A stretch of DNA of 64,000 nt from Niveispirillum irakense DSM 11586 (GCF_000429645.1 NZ_AUCG01000022.1:186001-250000), one strand, 5' to 3'. Positions 1 to 8,253 are shown, counted from the stretch's first letter. Numbers and translations: made by a program. Notes: generated by a model from the sequence alone, not told the origin.

Positions 1-2
1 TG

Positions 3-461
3 CCGGCGATCCTGGCCTATCTGGCGCAGCGTTTCCCGCAGGCCAACTTACTGCCGGCCGATCCGTTCGCCGCTGCCAAGGGGCTGGAGCTGGCAAGTTG
101 GATCGCCAGCACCGTGCATCCCAGCTTCGCGCAGATTTTCCGCGGCGACCGCTTCACCGACGATCCCGCCGCCAAGGAGGCGCTGAAGACCGACGGTGCC
201 ATCCGCTTCCAGCGCCATCTGGCGGAGATGGAGACGCTATTCGCCGATGGCCGCCCCTGGATTTTGGGCGATGCCTTCAGCGTCATCGATGCCTATGCGC
301 TGGTCGTCTATCGCTGGGCCCCCCGGCTTGCCATCGACCAGCAGAGCTTCCCCGGCTGGACCGCCCAGGTCCGCCGCCTCTACGCCCGCCCCTCCGTCCT
401 GACCGCACTCGCCCAGGAAGGCCAAGCTCCTGAAGCCGCTTTCCAGTCAGCCGCCGCCTGA
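3..461 (+). CDS. Glutathione S-transferase, C-terminal part (5' end outside window)
   Basis: The frame is open from the window edge to a stop at 459-461, so only about 152 C-terminal residues are present. The visible part is the all-helical GST C-terminal domain. It has the stretch PWILGDAFSVIDAYALVVYRW, the usual N-capping/hydrophobic-staple region (G-D-x-F-S-x-x-D) that anchors GST folds, followed by a helix and a short Ala-rich tail. GSTs conjugate glutathione to, or remove sulfur/halide groups from, electrophilic substrates in the cytoplasm. It lies 19 nt upstream of an SsuD-like monooxygenase on the same strand, which suggests a role in organosulfur metabolism. The glutathione-binding N-terminal domain cannot be judged. 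Confidence 0.85.
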   Translation, partial: PAILAYLAQRFPQANLLPADPFAAAKGLELASWIASTVHPSFAQIFRGDRFTDDPAAKEALKTDGAIRFQRHLAEMETLFADGRPWILGDAFSVIDAYALVVYRWAPRLAIDQQSFPGWTAQVRRLYARPSVLTALAQEGQAPEAAFQSAAA

Positions 462-480
462 TAGATCAAGGAACCCAGCC

Positions 481-1575
481 ATGAGCGTTGAATTTATCGG
501 TTTCGTGAATACCCGCGAAGCATCCGAAATCCACCCGCCGCAGGGCGACCTGATCCAGCCCGATTATGTGACCAAGGTTGCCAAGGCGCATGAGGATGGC
601 GGCTTCGACCGGGTGCTGATCGCCTTCCATTCCCGCTCCCCGGACAGTCTGGTGATTGCCCATCAGGTGGCAGCCCAGACCAGCCGGCTGGGCCTGATGG
701 TGGCGCACCGTCCGGGCTTCATCAACCCCACCGTTGCCGCCCGCCAGTTCGCCACGCTGGACCATTTCAGCGGTGGCCGCGCCGCCGTGCATATCATCAC
801 CGGCGGCAGCGACGAGGAACTGCGCCAGGATGGTGATTTCACCACCAAGGATGAACGCTACGCCCGCACGTCGGAATATCTGGATATTGTCCGCCAGGAA
901 TGGACCAGCGACCGTCCCTTTGATTACCAGGGCAAGTTCTACAAGGTGGAACAGGCGTTCGGCGATGTGAAGCCGGTGCAGAAGCCGCATATCCCGATCT
1001 ATTTCGGCGGCTCCTCCCCCGCCGCGATTGAGGTGGCCGGCAAGCACGCTGACATTTTCGCGCTCTGGGGCGAAACGCTGGAACAGGTGGGGGAAACCAT
1101 CCGCGCCGTCCGCGCCTCTGCCGCCAAGCATGGCCGCACCATCCGTTTCAGCCTGTCGCTGCGCCCCATTCTGGCCGACACGGAAGAGGCCGCCTGGGCA
1201 CGGGCGGAAGCCATCCGCCAGCGCACCATCGAACTGCGCCAGAAGGCCGGCCTGGCCATCAGCGGCCATACCCCACCCAATGCCGGCTCCCAGCGCCTGC
1301 TGCAAACGGCCGCCCAGGGCGACCGGCTGGATAAGCGCCTGTGGACCGGCATTGCCGCCGTGACCGGCGCGCAGGGCAATTCCACCTCGCTTGTCGGCAC
1401 GCCCGATCAGGTGGCTGAAGCGCTGCTGGATTATTATGATCTGGGGGTTTCCACCTTCTTGATCCGTGGTTTCGATCCCTATCAGGATGCGCTGCATTAT
1501 GGCCGCGACCTGATCCCCGCCTTCCGCCGCCTGGTGGCGGAACGCCGCAGTCCGCCGCTTGCCGTGGCGAACTGA
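481..1575 (+). CDS. LLM-class flavin-dependent monooxygenase, alkanesulfonate (SsuD-like)
   Basis: Predicted reduced-FMN-dependent monooxygenase of the bacterial-luciferase TIM-barrel family, 364 residues. It probably cleaves the C-S bond of an alkanesulfonate to give sulfite and an aldehyde. Family features seen are the early strand with VEFIGFV, the substrate-pocket run RPGFINPTVAARQFATLDHF near residues 78-97, the nucleotide/phosphate-binding HIITGGSD near 107-114, and the barrel strand HIPIYFGGSSPAA near 169-181. The length is close to SsuD (about 380). The start is supported by AAGGAA at 468-473, 7 nt before ATG. A flavin reductase partner is not encoded nearby. The gene ends just before a strong terminator, so it and the upstream GST probably close one operon. 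Confidence 0.88.
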   Translation: MSVEFIGFVNTREASEIHPPQGDLIQPDYVTKVAKAHEDGGFDRVLIAFHSRSPDSLVIAHQVAAQTSRLGLMVAHRPGFINPTVAARQFATLDHFSGGRAAVHIITGGSDEELRQDGDFTTKDERYARTSEYLDIVRQEWTSDRPFDYQGKFYKVEQAFGDVKPVQKPHIPIYFGGSSPAAIEVAGKHADIFALWGETLEQVGETIRAVRASAAKHGRTIRFSLSLRPILADTEEAAWARAEAIRQRTIELRQKAGLAISGHTPPNAGSQRLLQTAAQGDRLDKRLWTGIAAVTGAQGNSTSLVGTPDQVAEALLDYYDLGVSTFLIRGFDPYQDALHYGRDLIPAFRRLVAERRSPPLAVAN

Positions 1576-1633
1576 GGCGGTTCAGGCCCTGGGGCACGGG
1601 TGGCTCCCCGGGGTTTTCCCTGAAGCTCACTGA

Positions 1634-1665
1634 CGGCCCACCGGTTTCCCGGTGGGCCGGTTTTT
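1634..1665 (+). terminator. Rho-independent terminator after the SsuD-like gene
   Basis: A perfect 11-bp GC-rich stem (1634-1644 paired with 1649-1659) with a 4-nt loop is followed by G and a T5 run at 1661-1665. It lies 59 nt after the monooxygenase stop and separates that operon from the chimeric receptor/binding-protein gene. Confidence 0.9.
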
Positions 1666-1699
1666 GTGGGGTAAAGAGAGTATAGCACCTGCCGCTACC

Positions 1700-1779
1700 G
1701 TCACCCCGGCGAAGGCCGGGGTCCAGTTTCGTAAAGCGAAGCACTGGCGGCCCTGGATCCCGGCCTTCGCCGGGATGAC
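1700..1779. repeat. Palindromic interspersed repeat (27-bp arms)
   Basis: Arms 1700-1726 and 1753-1779 are near-perfect inverted copies of a 27-bp unit built on the core CCCGGCGAAGGCCGGG, separated by 26 nt. The translated frames give VTPAKAGVQ and WIPAFAGMT. These are familiar spurious peptides produced by a widespread REP-like intergenic repeat in Proteobacteria. It would fold into a long hairpin. It is non-coding in my judgement. Confidence 0.75.
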
Positions 1780-1915
1780 GGGAATGACAGTGAAATATAA
1801 AATAATAAACAAAACTCTAAAGCACCCAAAAACATAACCTTTTACTTTATGAAATATACTTATGAATCCCGCCCCATAAACTGCACGCAATCGAATTCAA
1901 TTTCCGGTCCAAGAC
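1780..1915. other. AT-rich leader upstream of the chimeric gene
   Basis: The 1576-1915 gap holds the terminator, the palindromic repeat and then a strikingly AT-rich stretch (about 1788-1870) in an otherwise GC-rich region. This is where the promoter of the downstream gene should lie, but I could not assign -35/-10 boxes with confidence. Confidence 0.35.
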
Positions 1916-3322
1916 ATGAACTCCCGAATTTACTTTTATACAGCCAGCCTGCTGGCCACCTCTGCCCTGTTCACCGCCCCAAGCCTGGCCCAGACGGTGA
2001 AGGTGGCCGAAACCTCCATACAGGATGCCATCATCGTTACCGGCGTGCGCGGCGGCAAGCCGCGGACTGTGGCCGACAGCCCTGCCCCCATCGACGTCCT
2101 GTCGGCCGAGGGGTTCCAGCGGGCGGGCCGGGCGGAACTGGGGGAGGCGCTGGCTGCCCAGCTTCCCTCCATCAATTTCGGCACCAACATCGCGGGCATC
2201 AATTCCATCGTCCGCCCGGTGTCCAACCGGGGCATGGGGCCGGCCTATACGCTGGTGCTGGTCAATGGCAAGCGCCGCCATAATGGCGCGCTGCTGACCA
2301 ATGGCGGCGGCGATACCAGCGGCGTCAACCCGGTCGATCTGGACCTGATCCCCCTGTCGGCGGTGGAAAGTTTTGAGGTGCTGAAGGACAGTGCCGCCGC
2401 CCAATATGGCTCCGACGCCGTCGCCCTGGCCGGCTGCGGGCCGGGCGGGGATGATGGCAGCCTTGTGCTGGGTGATCAGGCCGGGCTGTTGCAGGCCAAG
2501 CTGAAAGCGGCCGGCCTGCTGGATAATCTGCCCTTCCCGCATAGCTGGGCCAATTTCGGCGGGGCTGCCCCGTTATTTGAGGCGATTGCCGCCGGCGCGG
2601 TCGATACCGGCCCCGCCGGCGACACCCCCACCATCATGGCGGCCAGCCAGCAGGTGCCCATCCGCATCGTCGCTGCCATCCGTTCCGGTGGCAGCAATCT
2701 GGCCCTGCTGGTGCCGGCCAATTCCTCCATCCAACAGGTGCAGGAATTGCGCGGGCGCACCGTCATCGTTTCCAGTGCGCGGGGCAGCATCGCCCATCAT
2801 CTGCTGCTGGCGGCCCTGCGTGAGGCGGGGGTGGCACCGGCCGAGGTGAAGATGGGCTTCATGCTGCCCAACGATGCCGCCGCCGCGTTCGAGGGTGGCA
2901 ATGTCGAAGCCTGGGCCACCTTCGGCATTTATCAGGCGGTGGCAGAGGTGCGGGGGGCCCGCGTCCTACGCGATGGGAACGGCATCAGTTCCGGCATCGG
3001 GCTGATCACGGCATCGGTGAAAACCCTGTCCAGCCCGGCCAAGCGCGCCTCCGTCACGGCTTTCCTGGAAAGGCTGGCCACCGCCAACCAATGGGTGCTG
3101 GCCCATCTGGATGCCTATGCCGCCATCTATGCGGAAAAGACCGGTGTGCCGCTGCAAGTGGCGCAATTGGTGACACGGCGGGAAGACCCGCGCCTGCAGG
3201 CCGCCGATGCCGGCATCGTGGCCGACCTGCAAAAGGTGGCCGATGCCTTTGCCGCCGAAGGGGTGTTGCCCGCCCCTGTCAGCATTGCCGGACTGATCGA
3301 ACGGGGCCTGTTCAAAGCCTGA
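1916..3322 (+). CDS. Chimera: TonB-receptor plug fused to SsuA-type sulfonate-binding protein
   Basis: A 468-residue protein that joins pieces of two different genes. Residues 1-26 are a signal peptide ending in SLAQ. Residues 35-168 are a TonB-dependent receptor plug (DAIIVTGVRGG, then TLVLVNGKRR, then SAVESFEVLKDSAAAQYGSDAVA). Where a receptor normally continues with GVINI and its beta-barrel, the frame runs into LAGCGPGG at residues 171-178, the lipobox and mature start of a lipoprotein. The remainder to 468 is a complete SsuA/NMT1-type periplasmic binding protein (WANFGGAAPLFEAIAAGAVD, GDTPTIMAASQ, VAAIRSGGSNLALLVP). The likely origin is an in-frame deletion between neighbouring receptor and ssuA genes. 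No SsuB/SsuC genes follow. Whether the product is exported and functional is unknown. The start has no strong Shine-Dalgarno. Confidence 0.85.
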   Translation: MNSRIYFYTASLLATSALFTAPSLAQTVKVAETSIQDAIIVTGVRGGKPRTVADSPAPIDVLSAEGFQRAGRAELGEALAAQLPSINFGTNIAGINSIVRPVSNRGMGPAYTLVLVNGKRRHNGALLTNGGGDTSGVNPVDLDLIPLSAVESFEVLKDSAAAQYGSDAVALAGCGPGGDDGSLVLGDQAGLLQAKLKAAGLLDNLPFPHSWANFGGAAPLFEAIAAGAVDTGPAGDTPTIMAASQQVPIRIVAAIRSGGSNLALLVPANSSIQQVQELRGRTVIVSSARGSIAHHLLLAALREAGVAPAEVKMGFMLPNDAAAAFEGGNVEAWATFGIYQAVAEVRGARVLRDGNGISSGIGLITASVKTLSSPAKRASVTAFLERLATANQWVLAHLDAYAAIYAEKTGVPLQVAQLVTRREDPRLQAADAGIVADLQKVADAFAAEGVLPAPVSIAGLIERGLFKA

Positions 3323-3655
3323 TGAGGCTCCCAGATACCCCGTTGCTGTGCCGGCGTCTCCAAAAGCGCCGACACGGCTGCTGCTTTCAACCACGGCTTT
3401 CTTGACCCATTCACTCATGGTTGGTCGTACGGTTCATGGGCAGGCCGGCATAGGATTGCCGGCGGCCATTGCCGGTCATCCGGTCCTTCATGATCGGACG
3501 CTGGTCTTGTCCTGCATCAGGCCGACCGGACGGCCATCCTCAATCGGAATCATTCGCTGTCCATGAAGACATTCAGGCTGCCATCTTCAAGGTGTCCTGC
3601 GCCTCTTGACAGTGCCCGGCGATGAATAATTGCCGTTACTGCGACATTACCGGGC
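3323..3655. other. Intergenic region, no gene recognised
   Basis: This 333-nt gap lies between convergent genes. It holds a perfect 7-bp hairpin (3444-3450 with 3457-3463, 6-nt loop) without a T-run, which could act as a weak bidirectional terminator. Short open frames here match nothing I recognise. Since an SsuA gene is usually followed by permease and ATPase genes, this may also be where they were lost, but no residue of them is visible. Confidence 0.5.
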
Positions 3656-4552
3656 TCACGACCGCTGATCTCGGTCCATATTGCCATCAACGGGAACGAT
3701 CTCCACTGTTGCTGTCATCCCCGCTGCCAGTTCAATGCCGGGAGGCACGTGATCGATATGGATGCGGACCGGGATACGTTGGGCAAGACGCACCCAGGAG
3801 AATGTGGGCGCGACATTGGGCAGGCCGAGATGGCCGGGCGCGTCATTGCTGTTCTCGATACCACGACCAATACTTTCAACATGGCCCCTTGCTGGCTGAT
3901 CAAAGCCCATCAGCATGATCTCTGCCGGGCTTCCGATGCGGATTTTCTGGAGCTTCGTTTCCTCAAAATAGCCGGTTATCCAGAAGCTGGCGGCATCGAG
4001 GATAGTGATCCTGGTCGTGCCTGCGGTCGCATAATCACCCGGCCGAAGTCTCAGATTGGTGACATATCCATCAATCGGTGAACGGATCGTTGCACGGGCA
4101 AGGTTGAGCCTGGCCATGTCCAGGTTCGCCACCGCTGCCTGATAGGCCGCTGCCGCCACCGCTGCCGCCCCGCTGGACTGCTGGGCGGCCTCCTGTGAAA
4201 TCAAATCCTTGAGTTGGCTGTGCCGCCGCACCGTCGCCTGACGAACGATCATGTCCTGACGTTTGGCTTCCATGTCAGCCTCTGCCAGGGTCACTGCCAG
4301 CCGAAGCCGCTCGGGATCAATTTCATAAAGAATGTCGCCGCGCTTGACATATTGGTTGTCGGCTACGGGCACAGCCCGGATGGTGCCGGAGACTTCCGGG
4401 GCGATCTGTATGACATCCACACCAACCCGCCCGTCGCGGGTCCACAAGGTTTGTTCATAATGGCGCCATGCCTGCAAGGCGACGAGGGCGGCGATGGTTA
4501 CCACGCCCAGGGTCAGGGCATAGCGGCCGAGTAGGGACAAGAAAGGCTTCAC
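3656..4552 (-). CDS. aaeA: HlyD/EmrA-family membrane fusion protein of an aromatic-acid efflux system (AaeA-like)
   Basis: A 298-residue periplasmic adaptor. One N-terminal membrane anchor (about residues 10-28, ALTLGVVTIAALVAL) is followed by the lipoyl/barrel-sandwich half-motif IQIAPEVSGTIRAVPVADNQYVKRGDILYEID (split by residues 48-80). A short Ala-rich helical hairpin spans about 85-150, then comes the second lipoyl half RATIRSPIDGYV and a C-terminal beta-barrel. The short hairpin and DUF1656/FUSC neighbours mark it as AaeA/YhiI type rather than an RND adaptor. It links the FUSC inner-membrane pump to the periplasm. Its start overlaps the stop of the DUF1656 gene by 4 nt (ATGA), so it is translationally coupled in the order FUSC, DUF1656, adaptor. 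Confidence 0.9.
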   Translation of the reverse strand: MKPFLSLLGRYALTLGVVTIAALVALQAWRHYEQTLWTRDGRVGVDVIQIAPEVSGTIRAVPVADNQYVKRGDILYEIDPERLRLAVTLAEADMEAKRQDMIVRQATVRRHSQLKDLISQEAAQQSSGAAAVAAAAYQAAVANLDMARLNLARATIRSPIDGYVTNLRLRPGDYATAGTTRITILDAASFWITGYFEETKLQKIRIGSPAEIMLMGFDQPARGHVESIGRGIENSNDAPGHLGLPNVAPTFSWVRLAQRIPVRIHIDHVPPGIELAAGMTATVEIVPVDGNMDRDQRS

Positions 4553-4764
4553 GATGAGAGTCCAACCCGTGGCAGGGACTGCATGAGCAGACCGTAAATG
4601 ATGAGGAAAGTGGCGACCTCGACCAGCGGTCGGGAAACGAACAGACGGGTGATGCCGGCGGCGGTGCAGAATCGCATCATTGCCAGGGTGGCGAGCAGCG
4701 CGATGAGCCCGAGAACCACCAGACCAGGGATGAAAACCCCGCCAATATTCAAATCAACGATCAT
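4549..4764 (-). CDS. aaeX: DUF1656 small inner-membrane protein (AaeX-like)
   Basis: A 71-residue protein with two predicted membrane helices (about residues 8-28 and 46-64). It opens with the family-typical polar start leading to DLNIGGVFIPGLVVL. DUF1656 proteins are nearly always encoded between a FUSC transporter and an HlyD-type adaptor, exactly as here, with 4-nt overlaps on both sides. Its role in the pump is not established; it is probably an accessory or assembly subunit. Confidence 0.9.
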   Translation of the reverse strand: MIVDLNIGGVFIPGLVVLGLIALLATLAMMRFCTAAGITRLFVSRPLVEVATFLIIYGLLMQSLPRVGLSS

Positions 4765-6851
4765 GAGCCGGAAGCTCCCTGCTTTACGCCGAGCGCGAAG
4801 CGGAGGTCGATGAGCAGATCGACGATCCGCGCCCGGCTTTTGTGAGGATTACCGGCCAGCATCACCATCAAGCTCTCAATACGCTGATCGAGATCGATGA
4901 GATCGTCCGGCTTTGTCAGCCTTCGTGCGTGGAAGCACGCGGCAATCGCGGTCAAGAGCGCGTTGATCGCCGCCCCGGCCTCGCCTTTAATCTGGGGGAT
5001 CGTCTTGCGAAGCTGACCGGCAGCATGCCCGATGCGAAGATGGCGCAGCGTATCGTCAAGGATGTCCGCATGGGCTCTCCCCGACGCCCGCAGCCGTGGC
5101 AGCAGCAAGGCCGTCCGGTCAATCATCAGACTTGTCCAATATGCTTCGTTTAGCGCGCCGCCTTGGGCGCGGCGACCGACATCCCGGCGGCTGAGGCGAA
5201 GCAGCCGATTGATCGCCCTGTTCGCCGGTACGGTCTGGAATAGGGACATGCTGACCGCCCCGAACCCGATCCCAGCAAAGAGCGCGATCACCATGTTGAG
5301 GGCGGTGGCGAAGTCGCCCGTGTAATGGGGGCCCAATCCTGAGAGGATCGGAATGGTGAGGGTGATGCCAAGGGCCATAAACGTTGTTGGCAACCGTGCC
5401 TGAAGCGAACCCGCGAAAAGGAATGCCGGGGCAAGGGCCGCAACAAGGACAGCAAAATCCGTGACCTGGGGCAGGATAGCGAAGCTGTAGACGAGGCTGA
5501 TCAACACCCCATAGATCGAGCCAACGAAATATTTGACGACAAAAGGCACCGGCGCATCAAAATTGGCGAACAAGGTGCAGCAGACGCCCAGAATGGAGAT
5601 GGCGGTTCCACCCTCCGGCCAGGCCGACCATATCCAGAAGGCACAGCCGCTGAGGATCGCGACCATGGCACCCAGCGCCGTACGTGCCGCCATCCAGGGA
5701 TCGCGGTGATAGACGTAGCCGCTTGCACGCTTCGGCCCGTGAAGCGACGCAACCTTTCGCACCTGCCAACGGGTGGCCATGTCTTGCCCAAGCCGGTCGC
5801 AGTCATGAAGCAGCCCAATCATTTCGGCCAGATGACCAGCGAGATTGGCGCCAACAGGGCCGTCTGGCGCTGCTATATCCGCACCCAAGTGTTTCTGGAC
5901 TGATCGCGCCTGTCCCATCAGCCGGGCGGTCACCTCCCCGTCACCCGGGTGCGTGGAGGCAATCCAACACCGGACATCACGGATCAATGCGTTCAGTTCA
6001 CCCTCGCCGATGCCGAGATAATGCGCCCGTTCTTCGATTTCAGCCGTGAGGGGAAGAAGCCGGGCGAGCCGGTCGTGGATAAGCAGCAGCGTCCGGCGCT
6101 GCGGCGTCGCTGCGACGGGATCATAAGGTAGGTGCGTCGCAAGCCCCTGAAGCGTCAGAAGGTCGAGGGAAAGCTGGTGGCGATCTTTGCGGTTTTGTTC
6201 CGGCGTTCCCGTCAACGCATCGCCCGCAAGCCGGCGCGCATCCCGCAGCGTCGCCAACAATTTGCCGGTGAACAAGCCCGTCATCGGCTTCGGCAGGACG
6301 TAGCGATGGATCAGAACCGCGCAAAGAATCCCGATGCAGATTTCCTGAACACGCAAGGATGCCGTATCGAAAACCGTACCCGGGTCCAGCACGCTTGGAA
6401 AGCCGATCAGGCTGGCCGTGTAGCCAGCAAGAACGAAGGCATAGGCACGGGGCGTGCGGTCAAGCAGCGAGAAAAACAGACAGAGGCCAATCCAACCGGC
6501 CAGGACAAAGCTGCACAAAATCGGGGTATTCACGAAATTCGGCACGATCGCCACGGTCGCAACCGCACCGATGAATGTCCCGGCAAAGCGATAGACACCC
6601 CGGCTCAATGACGCCCCGGCCGATGTCTGTGAGACGATATAGACTGTAACGATGGCCCAGAACGGCTTGGGCAACCCAATCCGAAGCGAGATGTAATAGG
6701 CCAGCATCGCCGCGGCGAAGCTCTTGGCCGAAAACAGGATCGCATCGGCATCGGCCTTCATGGCGGGCGTGCGCAAAATATTCGGCCCCCCCTGCTGCAA
6801 GGCGGCACAGGCTTTGATCAAGCGGGAGCGGATGGGAGGCGGCATGTTCAT
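4761..6851 (-). CDS. aaeB: FUSC-family transporter (AaeB-like aromatic carboxylate efflux pump)
   Basis: A 696-residue inner-membrane protein with two repeats. Each repeat has a cluster of about five to six membrane helices (around residues 45-180 and 385-520) followed by a soluble domain, the architecture of AaeB/FUSC proteins. Typical sequences include AKSFAAAMLAYYISLRIGLPKPFW at the first helix (split here by residue 62) and the repeated fusaric-acid-resistance pattern WMAARTALGAMVAI at the second. The system is expected to export aromatic acids such as hydroxybenzoates. The frame is open to a TTG at 6878, but ATG at 6851 is the first sensible start because 6856-6882 holds an operator-like palindrome. 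No good ribosome binding site is visible for any start. Confidence 0.88.
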   Translation of the reverse strand: MNMPPPIRSRLIKACAALQQGGPNILRTPAMKADADAILFSAKSFAAAMLAYYISLRIGLPKPFWAIVTVYIVSQTSAGASLSRGVYRFAGTFIGAVATVAIVPNFVNTPILCSFVLAGWIGLCLFFSLLDRTPRAYAFVLAGYTASLIGFPSVLDPGTVFDTASLRVQEICIGILCAVLIHRYVLPKPMTGLFTGKLLATLRDARRLAGDALTGTPEQNRKDRHQLSLDLLTLQGLATHLPYDPVAATPQRRTLLLIHDRLARLLPLTAEIEERAHYLGIGEGELNALIRDVRCWIASTHPGDGEVTARLMGQARSVQKHLGADIAAPDGPVGANLAGHLAEMIGLLHDCDRLGQDMATRWQVRKVASLHGPKRASGYVYHRDPWMAARTALGAMVAILSGCAFWIWSAWPEGGTAISILGVCCTLFANFDAPVPFVVKYFVGSIYGVLISLVYSFAILPQVTDFAVLVAALAPAFLFAGSLQARLPTTFMALGITLTIPILSGLGPHYTGDFATALNMVIALFAGIGFGAVSMSLFQTVPANRAINRLLRLSRRDVGRRAQGGALNEAYWTSLMIDRTALLLPRLRASGRAHADILDDTLRHLRIGHAAGQLRKTIPQIKGEAGAAINALLTAIAACFHARRLTKPDDLIDLDQRIESLMVMLAGNPHKSRARIVDLLIDLRFALGVKQGASGS

Positions 6852-6855
6852 GGCG

Positions 6856-6882
6856 CTGATTGTGATTGATTTGCACAATCAG
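6856..6882. promoter_or_regulatory. Perfect inverted repeat in the divergent aaeXAB/araC-type promoter
   Basis: CTGATTGTG (6856-6864) and CACAATCAG (6874-6882) are perfect inverted 9-mers with a 9-nt AT-rich spacer. They lie in the 77-nt gap between the divergent FUSC and AraC-type genes. This is a strong candidate operator, presumably for the AraC-type protein, although that family more often binds direct repeats. Confidence 0.6.
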
Positions 6883-6928
6883 TTAAATTCGATATTATGA
6901 CAAAAAATAACTGAAAACAGCCAATCTG

Positions 6929-7732
6929 ATGCCTCTGTTGCCCTCTGCCGTTTCGGTATTTGATCCCGACCTCACGCGCCTTCCAGCGGTCGCCCATAAG
7001 CTCGATTTCTCAGACCATGAAGCGGAAGTGCCTTTGCATGTGCATCGCAAGGGTCAGTTGATCCTGGCCCTGCATGGTGCCGTCACCTGCATGACCGGTA
7101 ATGAGGTGTGGATCGTGCCCCCCCATTGCGGGGTATGGATTCCAGGCGGTGCGCCCCACAGCGCCCGCGCGACCCCAAATGCAAGGCTCACCTATCTGTT
7201 CGTAGAGCCGGGCGCGGCAAAACTGCCTGAGAGCAGTTGCACATTGTCGATTTCACCCATGATCCGCGAAATGATCGAGCGCTTGACCCAGGAACGTGCG
7301 GATTACACCGCCGACAGCCATGCGGCCCGGATCGCCCGTGTGTTGCTGGATGAACTTGCGGAAATGCCCCGCGAGCGCTTCAATCTGCCAATCTCTGATC
7401 ATCCCAAAATCAGGACAATCGCCGATGCCCTGATCGCACAGCCTTCAGATCGCCGCACCTTGAACGACTGGGCCAAACAGGTGGCGATGAGTGAGCGGAC
7501 ACTGGCGCGGCTGCTGATCCGCGAGACGGGACTGACATTCGGCCGCTGGCGACAGCAACTCCACCTCATCGTCGCCCTTCGGGAGTTGGCAAGCGGCGCG
7601 GCGGTCCAGAACGTTGCCATCGAACTGGGGTATGAATCCGTCAATGCCTTTATCGCGATGTTCAAGAAAGCGATGGGGAACACGCCGGCTCAATATTTCA
7701 TGCACCGTAAGGCGCGCATGCTCACCGCTTAA
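6929..7732 (+). CDS. AraC-family transcriptional regulator next to the efflux operon
   Basis: A 267-residue regulator. The N-terminal cupin-like sensor domain (about 1-125) contains the metal/ligand-pocket style run EVPLHVHRKGQLILALHG and an IPGGAPHS strand. The C-terminal pair of helix-turn-helix motifs (about 165-262) includes LNDWAKQVAMSERTLARL and the family signature VAIELGYESVNAFIAMFKKA (20 residues). It is transcribed away from the FUSC operon and probably switches it on in response to an aromatic acid, as AaeR does, although AaeR itself is LysR type. The short N-terminal cupin form resembles the NimR/YdeO group. Confidence 0.88.
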   Translation: MPLLPSAVSVFDPDLTRLPAVAHKLDFSDHEAEVPLHVHRKGQLILALHGAVTCMTGNEVWIVPPHCGVWIPGGAPHSARATPNARLTYLFVEPGAAKLPESSCTLSISPMIREMIERLTQERADYTADSHAARIARVLLDELAEMPRERFNLPISDHPKIRTIADALIAQPSDRRTLNDWAKQVAMSERTLARLLIRETGLTFGRWRQQLHLIVALRELASGAAVQNVAIELGYESVNAFIAMFKKAMGNTPAQYFMHRKARMLTA

Positions 7733-8216
7733 AAGGGGCTGAAGAAGCAATCGGTATAGGATTGCTGGATTCAAGCCGTCTCTGCCAGACACTGGCGGTT
7801 GCCGCCAGGAGACCCGATAATCTCCACCGAAACTGGCCGCGGACCCGATGTGGTCATCGCCACTCCAACCGGAAATGCAATACCGGGCGACCGGAATAGG
7901 CGACAAGGCGATGTGTACCTCCAGTTTCAGGGCTTTTGTTCGCTGACGCGCGGGTCCGTCGCGGCGCCATCCCGGTTGGCGATAACCTTGCGGACAGCAG
8001 CCACCACCCGCTGGTCAGTGCGGCCGGCACGCGCAGAGACCCGGACCTATCAATGCCCCGCTACGACACCAATCACCGCGCCCGGTGCCGGGGCGTTGCC
8101 CGAGGATGAGCCGCCTGGGCTGGTTCATTCCGTAATCCGAGCGACTGATGGCTCTCTGTGCCTTGAATTAATAAGATATTTCAGCCAGAAACAGGAATTC
8201 ATGCACATACTCCAAA
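7733..8216. other. Intergenic region, no gene recognised
   Basis: About 480 nt without a recognisable gene. Two small perfect hairpins follow the AraC-type stop: 7746-7752 with 7760-7766, and 7792-7798 with 7802-7808. Neither has a T-tract, and they may help end transcription. An open frame of 146 codons (7799-8239) has a composition and content unlike any family I know and overlaps the regulatory repeats of the next gene, so I do not call it. Decayed coding sequence is possible. Confidence 0.45.
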
Positions 8217-8253
8217 ATTGGCTACCATTTGGCGCATAGATTGGCTACTATTT
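8217..8253. promoter_or_regulatory. Direct-repeat operator candidate upstream of the TonB receptor
   Basis: ATTGGCTACCATTT (8217-8230) and ATTGGCTACTATTT (8240-8253) are tandem 14-mers differing at one base, with starts 23 nt apart. The overlapping 17-mer TTGGCGCATAGATTGGC (8229-8245) reappears with 15 of 17 matches at 22621-22637, just before the GntR-type regulator gene of the same cluster. This is the arrangement expected of an operator for an autoregulated local repressor. Confidence 0.6.

Noticed and set aside
466-1497. Minus-strand open frame of 343 codons over the SsuD-like gene
   Set aside because: It is the antisense shadow of a clear monooxygenase; its Gly/Gln/His-rich translation has no family features, as is common opposite GC-rich genes.
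1652-1837. 61-codon frame giving the peptide VTPAKAGVQ...WIPAFAGMT
   Set aside because: This peptide is the known translation artefact of an intergenic palindromic repeat.
3348-3566. 72-codon plus-strand frame after the chimeric gene
   Set aside because: No ribosome binding site and no family similarity that I can see.
7799-8239. 146-codon plus-strand frame before the TonB receptor
   Set aside because: No recognisable domain, and it covers the duplicated operator motif; treated as non-coding or decayed sequence.
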